From NCBI RefSeq assembly GCF_014905175.1, contig NC_057790.1, positions 5,022,001 through 5,086,000 on the forward strand: 64,000 nt of DNA. Direction: 5' to 3'. The number at the start of each line of letters is the position of its first letter. The stretch's first letter is position 1. The DNA is from Aphidius gifuensis (lineage: Eukaryota > Arthropoda > Insecta > Hymenoptera > Braconidae). This document shows positions 12,938 to 27,100 of this stretch, one piece after another. Under the pieces are notes generated by a model that did not search any database, was not told the origin of the DNA, and saw only the letters and a list, made by a program, of their open reading frames with translations. Both the position numbers and the translations under genes were made by a program.

Positions 12938-15560
12938 CTGTAAAATAAAAGTATAAAATAAAAAATTAGATTTAAAAAATAAAATATAAATAAAACATTT
13001 GAAATACAAACACTCAATCAATGAAAAAATTCGTGTTTGTTTGGTTTTTTTTTTTTTTTATTAATTGGCCGATCTATTGCGTGATGAAAATTCAAATATA
13101 CATGTACACAAGTACAATTCACTCTTTAGACAACTGTTACACAATAAAGAGAAACCTCACTGGACGCGACTTGACTGTAGTTGTTGAATCTCGACTCAAT
13201 GTCTATTGTCTCTTGGAACGCACTAAATTCGACATTGAATTAACTGTACAAGTTTGGTGTGCTTTGAACTGTCACGAGGATTCTATTTCAATGTCTCTTA
13301 TTTTCAAATAATCTAATTTTCCTCGACAAGTTCAATTGTCTAATTTAATTTTAAATGAGTAACAGACACTATAACTGATGTATAAAATAAAATATTAAAT
13401 ATTTTCAGTATTGCTTTTTAAGCTAAAAATATTCATTATATAATCAAGTCTGCTAATATAGAAATTAAATAATAAAACAAAAAAAAACATAAAGAATAAT
13501 TAATTATTTGGCATAGTTAGTAATTTAATATATAAAATTAAAAATATGAATGATATTAATAAGTGATAACGACCTCATCAGTGAGTTTGAGTCTTTGCCA
13601 GCTAAAACTAGTGAATATTTGCTGAACAAGCAAAGTGAGAAAAGCCAGAGTAGAGTCTATGAAAGCGTTAAATAATCGAGTCACGGGTTTAAAGTAATAA
13701 CCATATACATATATATATATTAAGATCTGATGGAGTGTACCAGAGGGTTTTCGTTAGCATTTGCTACGTTGATTTACGTCTATTATTTAAGTTAACCTGA
13801 AGAAATTATCATTCACTGAGCTTTCAATGGAAGAGAAAATGATAATTTTAGATATGATAACGGTCAACGATATCAACGCTTGTCTTTAGCCATTACCAAT
13901 TGTTAAAATAATATATAAGAAAATTTATTAAAACTATTCGAATGACGTATGTCTGACTATATATTTATCTTAATCACTTAAAACCATGATATTAAAGAAA
14001 ACTTCATATACAATGATCAATGCTTTTAACACACGTATTTTGTCATTGTCAATTGCTTAATAATGAAAATGATTATATTCATTAGTATCATTATCTCAAA
14101 GTGATGAATGTCCTGGATAATTATTTATCTTAATCACTTGGAGCCATTAAGTTTTGGAATAATTTATATTATATGAAATTAGTCGTAGTGCATATGGAAC
14201 ATGGGGTATCAATTTGTTATGGTCAATTGTTCAAGTATATATCTGTATTTATATACCTTGTAGAAATACATATTATACATGTCGCTTGTTTGGTATATAC
14301 TGTTAAACTTTATCGTTGCACGTGCCACACCTATATATATTTGATCCCATGACACATTGTTATCCGATTAGTTGCAACTATCTGGGATTTTGCGTCTTCC
14401 AAGATACTATTATCACTCTCTCTCTTTCTTTTTGGTATATATTGGTCATATATATCTATTTTATGACCAATATTATTGTTGTACAGTTCATGTTACAAGA
14501 CTTTTATCTACTTTTTTATTTTTATCATCTTTATTATTATAATTATTATGATTATATGTTTTTATTTTTTATCGGAAATTTTTTTTTTTCATTTGTTTTC
14601 ACGTTTTTTTTATATTTTTTTTTTATTTGCAAGGTATTTTTTTATTTTTTCGTCTAATCAGGAATTGAGTCCTCAAACTCTCGACAGCGTTGTACCATGA
14701 AGTTGCCTCGATTGGATCGCACAAAAGTTTTATAGAAAAAAATAAAATAAATAAAGAAAATAAAATGAAAGTAAATAAAAAAAAAAAAACATGCGGTTTA
14801 CGAAAAACTTTTCTGGCATTGAGAGAAACGAATGAAAGGACCTATACTGATGGAGAAAATAACGAAAGTAAAATTTTGTCAGAGTGTATTTGACAACTAT
14901 ACTACTTGGATAATTATAATTTTCATAAAACTTTTATCCAACAATTGTACTGATGTTTTGTGTAAACTCAATTTTCGTATAAACAATATAAAGTTAAAAT
15001 ATCAAAATTCATACAATGAATATTACCGAGTTTTAACTTATACATTTGTTTTTAGATGAATTTATAATTTTATTTATTTTTCAATGTAGTTTTTCAATGT
15101 ATTATTTATTTCAAGTCTTTTGTTTTTTTTTCTAATTCTTATTATAATTTTTTAAAATGAAATTTTTTACTAATTAAATTTGTTGATTATAATTTTACGA
15201 GTATATTTGGGTGATGTTATATTTTCACGTATTTTTCATTTGTTCAATTTTACTGGTAAATAATGCAGTCACTACCACCAAGGGACTCTGGATTTTATGA
15301 GCATACGGTGTCGACTGGCACACAATAGGGCCTCAGAGTGCGGTCATTATTTATTAGATCGAAAATATATATCTATATTATATACATATTATATATAAAC
15401 TTTTAAATTGCGGTTTAAAAAAAAATAGAAAAACTTGTTGAAAATAAAAAATAAAAAAATTACTTGTCATAACACGTCAATAAATTAATATATATACCTA
15501 TATTTATATTTATAGAAAAATTATAAAGAAAATAAGTTATTCATAAGAATATATACTTAC
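12938..15560 (-). other. Intron 3 of the CUB-domain gene
   Basis: AT-rich, with a less AT-rich patch at 15264-15350 that contains short dyads. No coding or RNA feature is supported. Confidence 0.55.
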
Positions 15561-15744
15561 GCTTTTCCATTGTGTCGTCCAATAGAAACGAGACGATAAA
15601 TTTGTAGTTCAACTCGTTGACCCGTATCCGGAATAAACCTGTAAGTGCACTCGGTGGGTCCCTCTGTCGATGGTGACTTTATTTGTCCAAAGCCTCGATT
15701 TGATCTGGCAAGTAGCTCCTTGCTGTCCAACGTTATATTGCACA
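15561..15744 (-). CDS. CUB-domain protein, coding exon 3 (CUB domain 1, N-terminal half)
   Basis: The acceptor is CTGTTTTTCAG and the donor is GTAAGT. The exon joins exon 2 in phase 1 and ends in phase 2. It encodes residues 104-164 plus part of 165: the first CUB cysteine (C105, followed by an N-I-T sequon), the G-x-I-x-S-P strand typical of CUB domains (residues 123-128), and the second CUB cysteine in a T-E-C-T-Y-R-F block (C136). The block that follows, V-E-L-Q-I-Y-R-L, matches the usual CUB hydrophobic strand after C2. CUB domains are extracellular beta-sandwiches that bind proteins or carbohydrates, so I infer an adhesion, receptor or accessory role. Confidence 0.92.
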
Positions 15745-16868
15745 CTGAAAAACAGAAAAAAAAAAGATGAAAAAAACATGAGAATAAAAAAGAAAATAAA
15801 AGTATCTAGATAAGTAACATGGAAGATCGTGGTAAAGAAAAAAAAATAAAAATAAATAAATAAGTATAATAAAAGAAATAAAGTTGTGTGTCACTTGTCG
15901 AAAGAAAACTTATATGTATTGGTTTTTTTTTTTTTTTATTTAAAATGACTTTTATATACTGCATTCTAGTAAATGTAGTATAGTAAGTTTTAAAATGCCT
16001 TTCGACTCAACGATCTTGTATTGCTCTTTGCCACCAGACAACCACATTTACGAAAAAAAGAAAAACTTTATCTTATTTCACAATCGTCATGTACAACGAT
16101 TCTTCTGAATAACTTTAAACAAAGATAAAACGATATACAGATAGATATCACTTCAATGAATTTTCACGCTCAAGTCTCAGCATCTATATACGTTTTGGTT
16201 CTGATACTTTTCATCTGTATATGCATATACGTACCAGTTCACCATCACTACTAAAATCTACAGCAAAGTTCTCGAGATCGGCAAAACAAGATAACACCTA
16301 TCGTCTTCGGCAAAATTTCAAGAAAATAAGAAAAATAAAATAAACTACTGGAAAGAAAAAAAAATTGGTAAAAAATGAATAATAAAAACAGTTAAATAAA
16401 ATATAATAAAAATATACCAACAAGCTGAGAAAAAAATGGTAAAAAAAAGAAGAAGAAAAAATATATATAGATTTTAAATGATATATTTCATTCGATTCTG
16501 ACTGCAGTGTTGAAAAACTTTTTTTTAAATAAAATGAAAAAAAATAAAATTTAAAGAAATGAATAAAAAAAAAATAGAAAATTTCAACCAGGTGGTTGCC
16601 GGAAGTTCAAAGAGCAAACCACGAAATATATTTTATATAAAAAAAGAGCAACCAAGGCAAAATGGGTAAAAGTAAAATAAAGAAAACCCTCTGAATAAGT
16701 GGAAAATAAATTTGACTTTCAGTCGTAGTTTGTAGAAATATTGAAAGAATAAAATAATGATAGAAATAATAACAAAAAATATTTAAAAATAGTCAATAAT
16801 ATAATATATAAATAAATAGTTTTTTTTTTTTGTTAATTTAGATAAAGTAATAATAATAATAGACTCAC
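15745..16868 (-). other. Intron 2 of the CUB-domain gene
   Basis: 1.1 kb, AT-rich with A runs. Nothing else is seen. Confidence 0.6.
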
Positions 16869-17030
16869 TGTTTGTGCAATATTTTTCAAGGCCACATTGT
16901 CCACATCTTTTTGGCATGGCAATACCACAACTGCAACCACCAGATAACACACAACAAGCACACTCTTTACTCGATGAATTAAAACTGCAAGCACATCCAG
17001 TCTCACTTTGCGTCCAAAAATCCACTTGAC
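16869..17030 (-). CDS. CUB-domain protein, coding exon 2 (cysteine-rich module)
   Basis: The exon lies between a TTGTTACAG acceptor and a GTGAGT donor. It encodes residues 50-103 and enters and leaves in phase 1. Ten cysteines fall within about 40 residues (positions 62-101), including CAC, CACC and CSC clusters and a CGQCG motif, as expected of a compact disulfide-rich extracellular module. An N-S-S sequon is at residue 67. The first CUB domain starts immediately after, at the first cysteine of exon 3. The Cys density and closed splice sites in such AT-rich DNA make this a confident exon. I do not recognise the Cys-rich module as a named domain. Confidence 0.88.
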
Positions 17031-18086
17031 CTGTAACAATTTTTCAAATATTAGAAAAAAAAAAACTTTTATTTATTTTATTAATTTAAAAAATTTAATA
17101 AATACATTATTAATAATTAATTATGCTTTTCAAGTATCATACTTTGATACTTTTCAACTTGCTAAATGATTTTTTATATTTTTTTTTTTTCCAAACCACA
17201 TGTTTCAAGTTTTTTTATATTATTTGACTTAATCTACAACCCGTGTGAAACTTTCCATGTAAAAACATATTTTTTTTTTTTTAACAGAATATTCAAGGGG
17301 GTTTATGAATGAAAAAGTTACGGATCTGTGATTATTATTGAAAGTGTTCATACACTCCCACACGAAAATCCGGTTCAGTATCTTTTGTCGTGGGGATTCA
17401 CCAACAGAGTAAATTCACGTTGAGTTTAGTACGATTTTTCTAGTTTTCATATAGAGGTTTTATATATAGATATAACAAAAAATAATACGCATCGTATTCA
17501 GCACAGTGTACGTACCTCTATAGTTTTCAATGAAAATAAAAATATAAAAAAATTTGTAGAATAAACGAAGAAGATTTTCGATAACGGCAACAAAAAGCAA
17601 GCACTCTGCATGTTCAGCAGTTTTATTATATGTTCTTCGGCACGTGCGTTTCACATCTAACCAACTACTACAAATTACTATTATTTATTTCATTTTTTCA
17701 CTTAAAAAATTGTAATGTTTTGTAATAACTTTCAAAGTATATATCTAGACAATTGTTATTCATTTGGATTCACTATGTACCACATAAATATTTTATCTTC
17801 ACGAAGTAAATAAAAATAATTTAATTTTCCTATCTATTGATTCTTCTCTTTGTGCTTATTTATAAAATTAACATATTTTCAAGCTTTTAAAATAATATTT
17901 GAAAATAAATATGAATGAGGTAAAAAATGAGGAAAAGAAAATTAATAATTGAGTTGAAAAAAAAAAAAAAAAAAAAAGTTGGGTTAAACAATAATGAGAA
18001 AATGTTTCTTATTTATTTTGATTCACAGCAAACAAAAGCGATAACTTTATTCAACCTTTTTCATACTTTTTTATTTTTTTTTATAT

Positions 18087-18106
18087 TATATATATATATA
18101 TATATT
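18087..18106. repeat. (TA)n microsatellite
   Basis: About ten TA units in intron 1 of the CUB-domain gene, between T runs. Confidence 0.85.
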
Positions 18107-21100
18107 CTGAGCTTTTTTTTTTTGGACCGCCTGTGGTTTTTCACCCAAAACCATTAAACCTCCCATTCGTACCACGATCTCGAGTATTTATAGAGCTTAC
18201 GCATAAATCTCACCCTGGGATTCTAACAGAGTTCGACCTTTCAGTTTTGCTTTTTTATTTTTTTTCTTTTCCTTCCTCAATATTTATTACTATACATATC
18301 TCAATCAGTATTATTTTTTGTTGAAATAATCAAGAGATAGAATAAAGAAATACTCATTAGCAGTGTTTCCTTTTATTTCAAATTTTTAAAATATAAAATT
18401 AATTATTTACATATACATAATGTATACATAAAGAATTATCGGATATAGGTATTTTCAATGAATAAAATAATAAATTATGTATATATATGTGTGTAGATGT
18501 TTTATATGTATAAACTGAATTTAAAATTCAATACATCATGCATGTCAATTGATGATGTGTATTCGGTTTTATAGTTAAATTTTCCGGTCACTGTGCTACT
18601 TGACATTCCAACCCAATTTCCATATATTTGCACTTTAATTGGTATAATACTATATCAACCACACATACATCTTTATCAGTATGCATCTCTTTATGATGTT
18701 TATTCTATCAACTTTTCGTTTTATCTCATCTATATGTGCGTTTCACTTTGTTATTTCTATTTTCTCATAAATATGTATGATATCAATGATTATGTATATA
18801 TACACTTGTATATAAACATTTAGGATTACATACAAATAATATATTATATAATACATGTTAAAACTCATGAGTCATGACTCATCAATTTTTCCTATAGTCA
18901 ACTGTTTTTCAATGTGAAAAGTTACATGAAAAGTTTGTTTATTGCACGTTTACATAATCATTGAATTTCAAAAACACTGTGATATATTTAAAGCTCAAAC
19001 AATTTACAATAAACAAGAAATTTTTATTTGATCAACTTTGTATTATTTAGTTAAAGTAAAAAAAATAAATGAAAAAAAAAAATAATAATAATGTTTTTGA
19101 TGTTTAAAATATATAAAAATAAAAAGATTTATATTTTTTTTTTGTAATTGGTAATTTTATGTATATACTATATAAAGTTTAATGATTGTGTTTCATGCAA
19201 GTGGCAAATTAAGATCTCACTTGAGAATTTAACTCACGTATATAATATAAAACACACGTGGCTAAGACGAGCTTTAATTGCGTAAGCTATTCCATTTCAA
19301 ATATTATGCCTATTCACATCTCGTGCAATTCACAAGAGAGAATATAAATATATATAAATATACATGAACACAGTTGGATTAGTCTCAGTCTCTCCCGATG
19401 GACTACAAGTATCAACCAACCAACAACCACACCAATACCTGCTAATATACAAACGAACCAACAAGTCAATATCCAACTGGCATCAGTTGTTCTAATTCAT
19501 AGTTATATACATAAATTGCCTTTGTCTCTTTTCCAATAATCAGTCACTACGTATACAAGTTTATCTACATTAACTCATGCATTTTTACAAGAAACAGAGA
19601 ATAATCAATTCAATTTTTTTTATTTAAACATTGTTTCAATAAAAAGAAAAATAAATGTAATTATTTATTTATTTTTTTAAAAAGAAATAATATCTCTTGT
19701 GAGTTTTCGTATGACAGAGACTCAGGCAGATCAGTTATCATAATCCGGATTAAAATAATCTTTCAACGTCCGTTATGGTAAAGCCGATTCAACTTTTCAC
19801 GGATGACTGAATTCGTTCTACTATTTCAAACTATAGCTACACTATGTATTGTCATGCAAAAGTCATTATCAATTTATGAATAACATAGATTTTCTTTTAT
19901 TTGGTTTTATAGATAAACTTGTAGGTGAAAATGACTGTTAACTTTATTAGTAAAATTTGACCAACTAATAATTAAAGAGATTTATTAATAATGTGAAATT
20001 GTATTTCATGGGTGGCACAATGAGCAAGTATTATTCAAAACAACATCATCACCTCAAATAATTATCAAACTTTCATACAAAAATAGGACAAACTCGTTTC
20101 TGAATTTTTAACGATCTACTTGATAAATATGAATTGTGAAATCTAGCTACATCCGTTTGTCGTTACGAGTTTTTTTTATATGATTTTTTTTTTTTGTTTT
20201 GTTTTATACAATATACATGTATATAATTTGTTTTTTTGTTTTTGTTATGTTGTTGAGAATCGACTCGTTGAATTTTGGCAGTAAAATTCGGGTAAACTCG
20301 CATGGGTAGAATTTATGTTCTACATATCGTTTCAACTGGGTCACAGACAATTTTTGCACTGTGAGGCTCCAAACTGGCGAACCAAAAAATTTCAAGGATT
20401 GTTTTTGAAGTGAGTTGCTTAAATTTTATTTGGCTATACACGTATAGCTTTGAAATAGGTATGAAAAAGTTTGCGTTGAATTTTCTATGGTTCATATTAA
20501 AAATCCAAAATTCAGTCTAAATATCTCATTGATATTCAAATTTTACCCAACAAATGAAAACAAAAAAGAAAATTGCAATGAGAAATATATTTTACAAAAG
20601 GAAATCTTTACTGTTAAATTTTTTAGTATAATAACAAAATTAATACGACAGACAAAGCTTTAAATCTGCAAGATAATACCACAAAGAATTCATTAATTGA
20701 AAATTTAATATCTTAATCTTCATTTACTTTGTGTCAGAGGATTACAATGCTGCTTCAATAAACCAACACAATATTACGTTGAAATACATATATTTTTCAT
20801 TTTATCCATCTGATCCTTTTGCAATTCAAGTGATAACTATAAATATCAATTATTTGTAAATTATCTATTTGAAATAAATTCCTGGACCTTAAAAATTCAG
20901 CCTTTAAAGTGGCTACCGAATTTTACCCTGTTAAAGAATATAATTTAAGTAGTTATAACCTCTTAGACCATCCCTAATATTTCACAAATGAGAAACTCAA
21001 TTCAAAAAGAATTGTGAATTGGTAATGCTGACAAACAAAGTATTGTTTTTTTTTTTTTTTTATATTTATTTGTATTTATATGATTATGAATCATGGATTT

Positions 21101-24100
21101 TGTTTATTATAAATAAAAAAAATTGATTGAGAAGAAAAAAAAAAAAAAATTGTTGAATAAAACAAGTCTATTTGTCAAGATAAAACGTAACTATCCTGTG
21201 AATCAATAAGACGTCTTGTCGTCGCACCACAGTGGAGCCAATAAGACCATTGAATTCTCAAGGGGCGTTGTCGCATTGGGACCTCAAAGCCAACCTCAAT
21301 TGGCGACCAATAATCGAAAGAACTCAGCACACACAGACATATTCTTTTTTTCTTATTATTTATTTTTATTTTATTTTCCCTTTTACAAGAACTTTCCCTA
21401 CGTTTCTTTTCTCGTTTCGTGGCTTTGTTCCGATGGGTGGTTATCCACCTCATTCAGCATTACTAACAGTATCCTATGTCTATGGGGAATTGATAGATTC
21501 TTGAATTTTGATCTAAATCCTTTTACTTGATAGAAAAAAAAAAAAAAAAAAAAACACAAACGAAAGATCCATGGATATTTGACTTTTTATAATATAATTT
21601 ATTTTTTCTTTTCGTGATATTTTGTATAGTTAAAAAAATTTTTTTTTCTTTACATTTTTCAATGGAATACACAAAATTAAAAGTACTATTTTGAAAAAAT
21701 CAATAAATAAATTTATTTTGCTTGGACAATTCAATGAGACTTTTAAATTTATTCATGGATCATGAAAATAAATGAAAGAAAAAGAAAAACAGTGAATGAA
21801 AATCCCTTGAGGCACGTATGCTATCAAGTATAATCATTCAGCCAAAAATAAAAAAAGAAAGTTGTTAGAAAAAGAACAATAAAATAAAAAAAAAAATAGA
21901 CAGAGAGTAAAAAGTAATTGATTAGGATTTGTTTGAGTAAGCGGATGAGCGTAGCAGAGATTGTTGATGGTGGAGCTTGTTAGCTATGTCAGGTTCCTGA
22001 GAGTCAAACTCACCCAAACTGTAAACCAAGTGTTGTATAATATATTTATATATATGTATGTGTATTTGTGTATAATTTGAGTCAGTAGTTGTATATGTTT
22101 GTTGATAGAATGATGCTTTGGTAGAAGGATTGATTGTAGAACAGATTAAGGAGAAGAGAAACTGCTATACGTGAATGATGCAAACGGCTGATGACAGCAA
22201 TCAGCTTTTGCTTCTGACATTTATGTTTAATACAAAGACGCTTTGACTTTCTGAATGGTAAATCATCTGTGAGTATATGTTATAAAATTGTCATCTCGTT
22301 ATCAATAAAATCTCAGTATTAAGAATAATTTTTATATTTTATTTATTTCTTCAATCAATCAGTATTAATGTTTGAAAAAATAAAAATTGATACATCATCT
22401 ACTAATCTACATGAAAAATAGGAAAAGTTAATAATAAATATTTTTGCTTGGCACTGGTTTTAGTGTATGAGAGCCAAATGTTTACCACAAAATGTTAAAA
22501 AAAAAAGAAAAGAAATGTTAATAAATAAAAATAAATAAAATATTGAATGAACGAGAAATGTGAGGAGATTAAATTTTTGTTTACCGAATGAGTTTGATAA
22601 TAAATTATTGTCATTCCATAATAATAAAAAAAAACACTTAATGTATAATGTTTCGACGTTTGAAGTATTATTTTTCTGCTTCTGGCAAAAATGATAATAA
22701 TATTTTAAATGAATATATATATGTCAGAGGGTATAAAGGAGTATAAGGGGATAAATTTGACCCATTTTCACATCATGAACTTGAAGATTCAGTGGGCGTG
22801 TATACATATCATAACGTCTGTTTCACTTGGCAATGAGAAACAAGGCGTAGATTTAAACTTAAATCTTTTTCTTTTCATAAGTTTTTTTTTTTTATTTTTA
22901 AAAAGTAATATCATCTTAACAGCAGAAGAAACAAAAACCTCTTGTCGTTGTGGACCTTAATAAAGGTCTTCATATACTTTTGCAACATAAAACTTTGTGC
23001 TAGTTATATTCGCATGCATATTGCATTAATATACTTTCAGAATATCTTATCCAGACATTTCTCAGATATACATATAATTTTAATGTTATCCATAAAGGTA
23101 TAACTTTCACAAACAACCTTTAATTTTGTATACTTGCTATGATTTTTTATCTAATATTTATTATTTATATTTTATTTCCCAATAAACCGAACCACAAAAA
23201 ATTATTCAAATAACTCATTAAATATTATATTTTATCAAAATTATAATTTCATCAAAACATTTTATTAAGTATATATTTTTTTTTCATATATGTATTTTTC
23301 AATGAATAAAAAAATAATATATAAAACTTTTATTTAATCTCAAAAGTGACTTATAAATTATAACAATGAAGTTTGCATAAATCGCATTGTTTTAAATCTA
23401 TATTCACTGTATTCACTAGTATTTTCTATGCATACTTTATGAATATATAATTACAAAATTAATAATTAAATTTTATTTGGATAATAATAAGTTAAAAGCT
23501 TTATTAATAAAATTTTCATATCACTCGGAGTCTTTGAATAATGAATTTAATTTTATTTGCAATTTATTATTCAATATTAACAAGAAAAAAAATAACAAAA
23601 AAAAAAAAAAACATTAGATACTGATGTAGCAACAACAACTTTTTTAATGATGTTTATGACAATCGATCATGTACTAGTTTTATTATTTTTTTCTCTTTCC
23701 TCTACTTATGTCTGATTAGTTAAGTTCGTACTACTTTTTTATTTATTTTCTTTGTGGTTATAATGTTTTTCTTTTTTTTCTATAGAGCGGAAATGAAAAA
23801 ATTTTTTATTGAAAACTGAATTGATTAAAAACATTGATTTACTAAAAATATATAAGCAGAATTTATTAAATGACGAATTTTGAAAAATCAATTATTCGGT
23901 ATAAAATATATATTAAAATTTAATTAGCTTTTAAATGATCTTCCTAGTATTATTTTAAAGTTTTTAATCAAATTAACTTGATAAAAAAAAAAAAAATAAT
24001 AAATACTGAGTATCTATTAATAGATGAAAAGGGCAAAAGTTCATGTCTGAAAATAGAACGAATGATAAAAAATTCAAATGGATTGAATACAGTCTGTGGA

Positions 24101-27100
24101 CTGTCATGACGTGATCGTACTTTTCTATATTTCGTTGAACCCAATTGGTATTAACGAGTTTTTTTTACTAACATATACATATATAAAATGCATGATATGT
24201 TTACGTGAACGACGAGTTATCTCACCCTTGTGACGACTTTTATTACCTCTGTATTCGTTATCCATTGACATAACATTTCGACTCGTCTGTTAAAAATTTT
24301 ACACTGTAATTCGTTTAAAAATAAAGGACTAATTCAAATAAAAAAAAAATAAACGAAAAGAAAAATATATATTGAGATGGAAGTATTTTATCTACTGACG
24401 TGTCCATAAAATAGACTATTCAATATATTTCTTTTTTTATTTCAACTATCATCAGCAATATTTTTAAAAATATTATTGTTAAAATATTTATCAGATATAT
24501 TTTCAATAACAATTAAGTACTTTTTGAAATTTAAGATTGATGTGCTGGGGTATCAGCGTGCTTTATGTAAAAAATGTCAATCCATAGATGCACTTAGACT
24601 GTCAATTAAAAAATATCAAGCTACAAAAGCCACTAGATATTTTACAAATTCTGACACGTTCAAACATTTTTTTTTTTTTTACGGTATATTTATGAGAATA
24701 AAAATAAAAAATTTAAAATAAACTTTGCACAAAATATCTTATATTTCAGCAAAAACTTTTTATATAAATATTTTTTTTAAAAGTCCATCAATTTATTATA
24801 TAAATTATTTCTTTTTTTAATAAGTAAATTGAAAAAAGCAAGTATGTATTTTTTTTTTTTTTTTCGTGGTGTTATAAATAAGTTAAAGTACATTTTATGG
24901 GAGGAGCTTTTTGATAATACAAGAGTACATATGAAAAAAAGTATATGTGGAAAATGTGAATATGAATATACCAAAGATACAAAAAGAGTGAGAAAAATAA
25001 AGTCTATATATAATTGTGAAGATAAAAAAAAAAAAAAAACAAAATTCTACTATGAAAATTGTTTGTAGATGGAGAAAAAAAAAAACCAATTGCATTCTAA
25101 GAAAGAGACTAAATTTCCGGTTTAAAAATACCAACAACGTATATGTCACTATACATGCTATGTGTAAGTATACACACTTCATTTCCACTTGCAGTTTCCG
25201 ACTTGTCTACTTTACTTCCTTTATATATTTCATTTTTTTTTCTTCTTAAAAATAACCATGGTTTATTTACACTTCATTTGAGGACCAAAAAAAACTACAA
25301 AAATTGTGAAATTTAAAAATCTTTTCAAAACCATTGAAAAATAAGCGGAATTCACTCATTTTTCGATTTACTTTTGATGAATCAATGCATCGTTTTTCAA
25401 TTATTCGCATGATTGATAAACAATTTCCGGTTTTATTTTGCCACTTTCAATCAACTATATAATGTAAATTATTTATTTACTATATAAATAATAAAACACA
25501 AAATGAAGCCTTTTCAACGAATCTAGTAAGCAGCTTTTAAAATTAATTATTAATAAATAAAACTTTTTTGACACAAATAAAATATAGCACCATTAACAGA
25601 ATTTAATATAGTATCTCTAGAGTTTCTAGAATATATGTTCAAGGGTTATTGTATATACATACATAAGTGATAATTGGCTTTTAGATTTCGAATTCTCAGC
25701 AGGCAATCTAACCAAACTTAAATACATTTAATCCTTAGTTTTTTTTTCTCCTTTGAAACTTTAAATTACATCCATTAACATCATTAATAATCGTAATTAT
25801 TATTGATTTAATCTTTATTCTTTAATCTTTTAATATCATAATATATAAACTTTGTTAATATTAGGTATGTTTTATTTAAAAACATTAGTAGTGTAATATA
25901 AGAATGTCTAATCAAGTTTTTAAAAATAATTTAAAATAATAATACGTGTAGGATATGTGTGTTTATGATGAATTGATGAGTATTATTATCAAAAGGTGAA
26001 TTTTCATGGTACTCAATTATTTTAATATCATCAAAAAAGTTTGGATGTAATATACCCTGCGGTTGTATGCATGTAGTAATAAAACTTATTCAACAACAAA
26101 TCAGAGTAGTTTTACTTGATTTAAATTTTTAGTGGATAAAGTATAGGTATGTAATTGTTGAAGTGTAGTGCGGAAAAGGGTTGGAAAACGATTAAAATTG
26201 TGGTCGATTGGTAGGCCAATTGAATGGGTTTTAATTAAGGAAAGTCCTAATAATCAAAGTGAACCTCAATGGTTAATATTGGGAAACGATTTTAAACTTG
26301 GTTCCAATTGGCATAACACTTACTATAATAAAGCTTTTTTTCTTTTTTTTTTTTTCATTTCAAATTACACAAAGCATTTTTTTTGTCTAATTTACAATTG
26401 ACATATTACTCTTATTTATTTTTTTTTTTTTGCATTCAACAAAAAATATAAAAATAATAAATCATAAATGTGAAAGAAAACAAATAAAATCAACTTTTCA
26501 CTATTGATGACATTTTCAATAGAGCAATCCTTTTATCATTTCTTCTTAAATTTTTTTTTTTTTTTTTATTCTTTATCCGATCCACTGTTTTCTCGTTTTT
26601 TTTTTTTTTTGAGATTGCTTACAATTTTTATCTTACTATTTTTCTCCTTTCAAACTTTCATTTATTTTATCGTATTTGTCTATCTGTTACAAAACTGACA
26701 CGGGATGTTTTAGTGAGACAAAAAAAAGAAAAAAATATATCATACTTTTTGTTTTTCTGAGCAGACTTCAAGATAAATTGAAGAAAAATGTCTTTATAGC
26801 AATTGATTAGCCATTGAGTATTCAACTAACATATATAGGTATATAAGCATGTGTAAATTTTTTTACCAAAGGAAAATAAATTATTTTTTATATTAAAAAA
26901 TTTTTTCCATAGTCACAGACAAACGAGATATTGGATTTAAATTTAATAAGCAAATAAAAGTCAGTACAACTATACTATACGCAATACACGTTATTAATAT
27001 GTCGACAAAGAGTTGTCTGGATGTGGAAAAAAATATAAAATACCTAATTTCGTGATATTACAATAACGATAACAATGTATAATTTTTTATTTTTTTTTTA

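Noticed and set aside
21175..21530. Overlapping frames on both strands in a less AT-rich patch
   Set aside because: Three mutually incompatible frames, no recognisable domain, no matching splice sites. It is kept only as a composition note.
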